In this document: positions 58,777-64,000 of the stretch, one piece after another
Layout of the letters: each line of letters starts with the position of its first letter
Numbering within the stretch: position 1 is the stretch's first letter
Source of the DNA: Paralvinella palmiformis
Taxonomy: Eukaryota > Annelida > Polychaeta > Terebellida > Alvinellidae
Assembly (NCBI GenBank): GCA_025642065.1
Contig: JAODUP010000021.1
Coordinates: forward strand, 1,126,001-1,190,000
Direction: 5' to 3'
DNA length: 64,000 nucleotides
Notes under the pieces: model-generated
Seen by the model: the letters and a program-made list of their open reading frames with translations, nothing else
Database searches by the model: none
Told to the model about the DNA's origin: nothing
Position numbers and translations under genes: made by a program

Positions 58777-61201
58777 CTTTCATCGGTGTTGATGCTGTTA
58801 AAAAACGTCTATTACGCCAATATCCTCGAAACGAATTGAGCTCAGTGGTGCACCTAATACAGGGTTTGGGCAAACTCATAGCACAGGTACTTAGGTGCAG
58901 TGCTATAAAGAACAGAGTTGCAGTACTCAAGGCTACTGGTAATGAATGCTGTAGCAATGGATTTGGCAACTGGAAGAGAAATATACGGACGAATACGGCG
59001 ACGGTCACGACATGTCAGAGAAATAGTTTTCTGAAATTAAAATTAATGTCAGATGTATCACCAAGATTACGTACAGTGTCTAATGGTGTGATGCTATGAC
59101 TAAGGATCTTCGTAGGAAAGAAACGAGTAAGTTTGCTGTGTTGTCTGGGCATACCTATAATGATGAAATGTGTTTTGTTGGCATTGAGCCTAAGTGTTTT
59201 TTTTTATCATCCACCCAGAGATATAACAGAGACAGTTACCAAGTTGTTTAAGGGAAAGATCAGTGTCTGCTGTAAACGAAGATATGTATACTTGGGTGTC
59301 ATCTGCATATAAATGATGGTCTAATTTGTGACTGTGAATATGAGAGTTTAGTGATGTGGTATACAAAATAAACAGGAGCAGTCCAAGAAAAGAGATTTGG
59401 GGAACACCGCAAAACAAAGGCGCTGCCTTTAAAAACATTTTCTTATTTTCATTGATTGAAACCTATATATTAAGAATGACCGGATCCAGGTGAGTGCTGT
59501 GCCCGATATGCCATACCAATCAGAGAGGCGATCCAGAAGAACAGAATAATCAATGGTGTCAAAAGCTGTTAGTGCTGTGACCTTTCCTGTGTCCATGTTT
59601 AGTGATATGTCGTTATGAACTGTCAGTAGAGCGGTTTCTGTAGAGTAAATATTTTGTAAGCAGACTGAAAGCCATTAGACAGGTGATTACAGTTTAATTG
59701 AACGTTCAAATGACAGAATACTCTAGATATGAATGATAGATTAGAAATAGGTCTATAACTGTTTAGGTCATTGGCTGGTAAAGATCGTTTCTTAAGAAGA
59801 GGGTTTACATGGAGATGTTTAAAATGAGAAGGGAACACTCCGGAGCTAAGTGATACATTTATTATCTTAGTAATTGGAACAAATAGTGTGCGAAGATTTT
59901 AGCACAAATGTAAGGATAGGATCAAGTTCAAAGGACGTATTAAGGGATGATAAAATCACTCTAGAAACTTCAGAAACTGGGAAATAAGCATGAATTTGAG
60001 TGATCTTATCCTTGAAATGTTTGGAAAAAGAATTTCAGAGTGAATTAGTTGAATCATGAGAGGGCAGAGAAACAGAAGCCTTTCTATGGAAAGTCCCATT
60101 TAAAAAGTTCCAGAGTTGACGAGGATTGTCAGGTTGTTGGAGATCATATTTTTTATAAATGTCAGATTTAGCTTTATCCATGAGTCCATCACAGAAATGG
60201 CACTGTTTAGTACATCTAGACCTTTAAAGTTGTGCGTATGATTTCCTCTATGTGAGTTCTAAATATCGGCGACGCACTTTGGTATTAATAATTTCAGGGG
60301 AAATCAAAGGTGTAGATGATTTTACATTTACGGATTATGATCTGACAGGTGCGTTTTTGTCAAGTAAGGTTATAAGTGTAGTGGGGTATTGTACCCATAA
60401 TTGTGATAAGTCATCTTTAGGGTTGGTGATAACTTCAGATTTTACTATGTCATCATCAAATGCAAGAATGTCAATGCTGTGAGTATACCGTTAAAGAATA
60501 TTACATTTAGAGTCAACCGGATTATGCTTAAAGTTTATTTCCGCTATAACAGTGAAATGATTGGATACACCATCTGTGGCAGTTAGTGTGCGAATATAAT
60601 TGGGTATATACCGGGTTAAAAGGAGATCAAGCCAGTGGCCATGAATGTGTGTGGAGAAAGAAATGTGTTGTTTTAAGTCAAAACTTGCTAAGATGTCATT
60701 AAATGAGGATGTATCAGTAGACTGTGTATACAAATAAATGTTGGAATCACCAAGGATGACAAATTCGGGATGAATAGTGACTAAGTTTTCTAGTAAATCA
60801 CGAATATCAACAAAGAAGGATGAAGTTATTATAGGAGGATCATAGAGACATAGGAAGTAACGAGTAAATGAATTGTTTGAAATTTCAATGCAGACAGCCT
60901 CGAAAATAGAATAGATCTGTACAGAATGGGACTTTACTTTAAATGTATTGGATACCAGAAAGTCAACACTACCTCCACCTCCAGACTGACGTGGTTGGTG
61001 ATTAAAGAAATAGTCAGGCGGGCAGATATCAGAAATACAAGAGGTTGTGTCACAAGGGCTGAGACAAGTCTCACTAAGGGCAAGAATATTCAATTTCCTA
61101 GATATTACCAAGTCTGTGATACTGGCTGATTTATTATGAACGGACCTTATATTGCCAGTAGCAAAGCGGATATCGTTCAGGATAGGAATCCCTGCATTCA
61201 T
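58756..61201 (-). pseudogene. CR1-like LINE: endonuclease and RT
   Basis: A 236-codon open piece (61201-60491) is an APE-type endonuclease: ATGNIRSVHNKSAS, LALSETCLSP (Glu), FVILGDSNIYLY (Asp) and DGVSNHFTVIAEI, where the family normally has SDH; here Asp is replaced by Asn. RT follows in broken frames: LNSYRPISNLSFISRV (59838-59623), GVPQISFLGLLLFILY and HHLYADDTQVYIS (59438-59190), and the C-terminal tail near 59000-58800. The most complete LINE in the window, but interrupted by stops and with a changed catalytic residue. Confidence 0.85.
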
Positions 61202-61259
61202 ATGGATGTTACCTGGTAGTAGTATACAAAGAGTAAGGAAAATATTATAAGATTTTGTT

Positions 61260-61806
61260 ATATATATATAGGACTGTGAGGAGGTGGGAAAGTTATCATT
61301 CTGCTGGAACTATTAGACTTCAACTTAGAAACGGTTTCTGAGATGGAAGCTGAGATATAATAGGCTAAGATATATGTTTTTATTTAGGATGAGTTTGACA
61401 TCAACACAGGGTACAGGTACATTTCTGTGTGTAGTGGTAAAAGATTTCTGTAGGATATGGGAAAATGACAAGTTGCATGCGATGTGGATACAAGTGATAA
61501 AAATGAACAAAAGTTGTTTGGAAAGTAAATCTCCTCTCAATGTAACAGGGGCAATATGGCATGGTTCATTGTGAAAACAACTAGAACCTTGCTGGAAATA
61601 GAAAACCGACTAGAAAAACCATTAACTAGAAAACCACCGCGAAAACAATTTGAATAGCAACCAGAAAACAACCCGAAGAACAAATGTACCAGACAACGAA
61701 AGAGATGATTCGTTAACATTATTTAATGAGAGAAGTAATTTATCAGCTTAATCAAGGATTTAAATATCTACAAATATAAAACATTCCTAACTGACAACAC
61801 ATTGAT

Positions 61807-61855
<49 letters not shown>

Positions 61856-62615
61856 TAATAATAATAATAATAATAATCTAAATGATAATTAGTTTACGTG
61901 GCTCCCACACTCTACCCATCAACTCAGAGAAATGATAACTTTGGAGAGAATATCCAATATTTAAGGTTCAAACTATTTGATGTGATCTGATAACAGAACG
62001 TGACATGAAGTGACTGTGGCTGGAGTAAATCATCATCATCATCATCATCATCATAATCATCATCATCATCATCATTATCACACGCAACGCACTCTATACG
62101 TATGAGTATTACGAACGTTTACGAACATTTAGGGATGTCTAGCACATATTGGGATGTCTATCATATACAGGGATGTCTAGCACATATGGGGATGTCTAGG
62201 TACCTATTACAATATATGGAAGTCTATCCAGTAGCATACAATGATCCGTCTAACTAAAGAGTAAGAAACAAGGTTGAGCACTAAACCAAGGTTTTAAAAC
62301 AAAAACTGATACTAAAATCCGGAATGATTTGTAAAATGAACTAATCTTATACAACTAGCAATGATCATGGCCGTAGTCATTTAAGCTTTTACTCACCCCC
62401 CCCCCCTCTGCTACTTTATATACAGTAGGGTATATAAAAGACTGGACATTAACCAATCACAACCTTCTAGTGTAGATAAGATATGTTGTCACAATTATTT
62501 CAGTTATATGTGCTCATGTCAAATTAGACCAAATTATTCTACAATATATATATATTATTTGTACAGCGCCTTTGAATGGCTCCTGCTAGTAAGGGCGCTT
62601 TATTAAATATACATT

Positions 62616-62666
<51 letters not shown>

Positions 62667-62940
62667 TTAATTTATTATAAGAATATTATTAAATTCCCTA
62701 TATGTATGAATTATGACACAGTGAAATATATAATACACATAACACATTATAAACAAGTTATACATTAAGTATTTTCGTCCATCTAGCACAATAGCTAGAA
62801 TGATAGTAAAACAAACTAGAAACAATACATTTTACTAGTAAATTGCTTGTACCACCTAAGCGTGTTTTAAAACAATAACGTTTTTTACGAACCACCATCC
62901 CAAATGTATCAAAATTATTATTGAATTAAAATTAAATTTC
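61260..62940. other. Gene-free stretch with microsatellites
   Basis: (AAT)n at 61806-61878, (ATC)n at 62030-62080, a short tandem of gggatgtctagcacatat units at 62133-62200, poly-C near 62396 and (TA)n at 62632-62662. Short open frames at 61325-61719 show no recognisable motifs. Confidence 0.45.
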
Positions 62941-62949
62941 AGACATACT

Positions 62950-63419
62950 CCTTAAAATACTAAATAACTTTCTGTATATACTATTAAAGGCCACTACAAT
63001 ACACTTACATGCATACTGTTTATACGTTGGCCAGAAATGACAGCCATAGGCATTGCAAAGGAATGCTCTAAATAATTTTACTTAAATACCGAAGGAACAT
63101 GTTTTGAAGCAACTGATAAGAATATTCCCTTTTGAATAAAGTGATTTAATATATGTCATGATATCATCATCATCCTGTTGTTTGTCATGTTTAAGTACAC
63201 ATAAATATTTGTTACTTGTCAAGAAAGTCAGGGGTACATCATTAAGGTAGAGAGTAGGTACAAACAAAACCATTTAGTGAATTTGGTTTGAAACACATAC
63301 ACTTTGTCTTTTTCTCATTAAATATAATTAAACTTGAAATAGCAAAGTCAGCAAATATATAGAACAATTCCTGAAGAGCTGAAGATGAGGGAGCTATAAT
63401 ACAGGTATTATCCGCGTAC

Positions 63420-63420
<1 letters not shown>
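62950..63420 (-). pseudogene. Non-LTR RT C-terminal fragment
   Basis: Minus strand reads MYADNTCIIAPSSSALQEL (YADD box with the last Asp changed to Asn), then KTKCMCFKP, YLNDVPLTFLTSNKYLCVL and SLYSKGNILISCFKTCSF, the segment after the palm in L2/CR1-type RT. Truncated by the (TA)n run at 63421-63505. Confidence 0.7.

Positions 63421-63505
<85 letters not shown>
63421..63505. repeat. (TA)n microsatellite, 85 bp
   Basis: Pure TA run between the LINE fragment and the SINE head. Confidence 0.98.
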
Positions 63506-63506
<1 letters not shown>

Positions 63507-63514
63507 TGATCGCA

Positions 63515-63717
63515 CCTATGGCCTCATGGGTTAGACTCCGTTATTGGAAGGTCGGAAGTTCGAATCTCGGTAGGCACAATGGTAGCAGGTTTTATTATCC
63601 AACCACGCAACTGAATTTATTTAGAATTAGTTCTGGTGCTGAAACTGTTATTTACAGATCATATGCGTCTCCATCATTTCAGGTTGCCAGCCACGTAAAA
63701 TAAATGTCATTTCGGCC

Positions 63718-63720
<3 letters not shown>
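63515..63720 (+). mobile_element. tRNA-derived SINE, family C
   Basis: Head cgcacctatggcctcatggg (A box), aagttcgaatctcggtagg (B box), then a 120-bp body ending aggttgccagccacgtaaaa and catttcggccattatat, followed by a (TA)n tail. The body end matches 30330-30500. Confidence 0.75.
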
Positions 63721-63752
<32 letters not shown>

Positions 63753-64000
63753 TAGAGTTGTTTAATAGTTAAAACCATATTTATCATAAGGCAAGAATCG
63801 AGCCATTATGATGGTAAAGACGTGACGGTTATGTACAAGACGTTGTCAGTCTTGAGATTAATGTATTATAGAAAGAGCCTACATTCCATAATTTGTGACG
63901 ACAACGCCATCTGGATGAGAGGAAGTAACTAAATAACAATGTTTACCAATTTACGCGTGTTTCGCTGCTTGCTTTCTTTGACAGTCGTTTGAATCAATGG

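Overview
This window is animal nuclear DNA, most likely from a mollusc or another lophotrochozoan. Genes are split by GT-AG introns, intergenic and intronic DNA is AT-rich and full of microsatellites, several tRNA-derived SINE families are present, and degenerate copies of BEL/Pao, Ty3/gypsy, CR1-like and RNase H-bearing non-LTR, Tc1/mariner and MITE-type elements fill most of the space. No bacterial features (operons, Shine-Dalgarno sites) are seen. The species assignment is inference.

Layout. 1-3.9 kb: minus-strand exons of an unrecognised low-complexity, probably nuclear protein, plus an unrecognised 130-codon ORF. 5.4-7.6 kb: SINEs (two with clear target-site duplications), a duplicated 145-bp unit and a CR1 3-prime scrap. 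7.6-12.7 kb: a decayed BEL/Pao retrotransposon without visible LTRs, followed by a 100-bp pogo/Tigger-like MITE. 13.8-17.4 kb: a ~425-bp block present twice as direct repeats around a decayed CR1-like LINE. 17.4-22.1 kb: mostly micro- and minisatellites. 22.1-45.9 kb: one large plus-strand gene whose joined exons encode a Dbl-homology, PH and FYVE protein of the FGD (FYVE, RhoGEF and PH) type. Exon phases agree across 17 exons, with one GC-AG intron. Its introns hold a non-LTR fragment, a 2.3-kb DNA transposon with long terminal inverted repeats, foldback elements, an RNase H-bearing LINE and a truncated Ty3/gypsy element with its 3-prime LTR. 47-50.2 kb: a SINE and a LINE RT fragment. 51.2-55.5 kb: a three-exon TRIM-NHL gene (RING, two B-boxes, coiled coil, six NHL blades) with a dead Tc1 element in its second intron. 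55.9-63.7 kb: SINEs, a 313-bp foldback MITE, a GC-rich minisatellite, and pieces of at least three LINEs, including a 2.4-kb endonuclease-plus-RT CR1-like copy.

Function. The two well-supported host genes are a Cdc42/Rho-type exchange factor likely to act on phosphoinositide membranes, and a TRIM-NHL ubiquitin ligase. Nothing in the sequence ties them to one pathway. The most novel candidates are the 2.3-kb transposon at 27.98-30.28 kb, whose decayed protein shows acidic motifs in the order seen in FEN/XPG-like nucleases, and the FGD-like gene, which appears to end soon after FYVE without the usual second PH domain.
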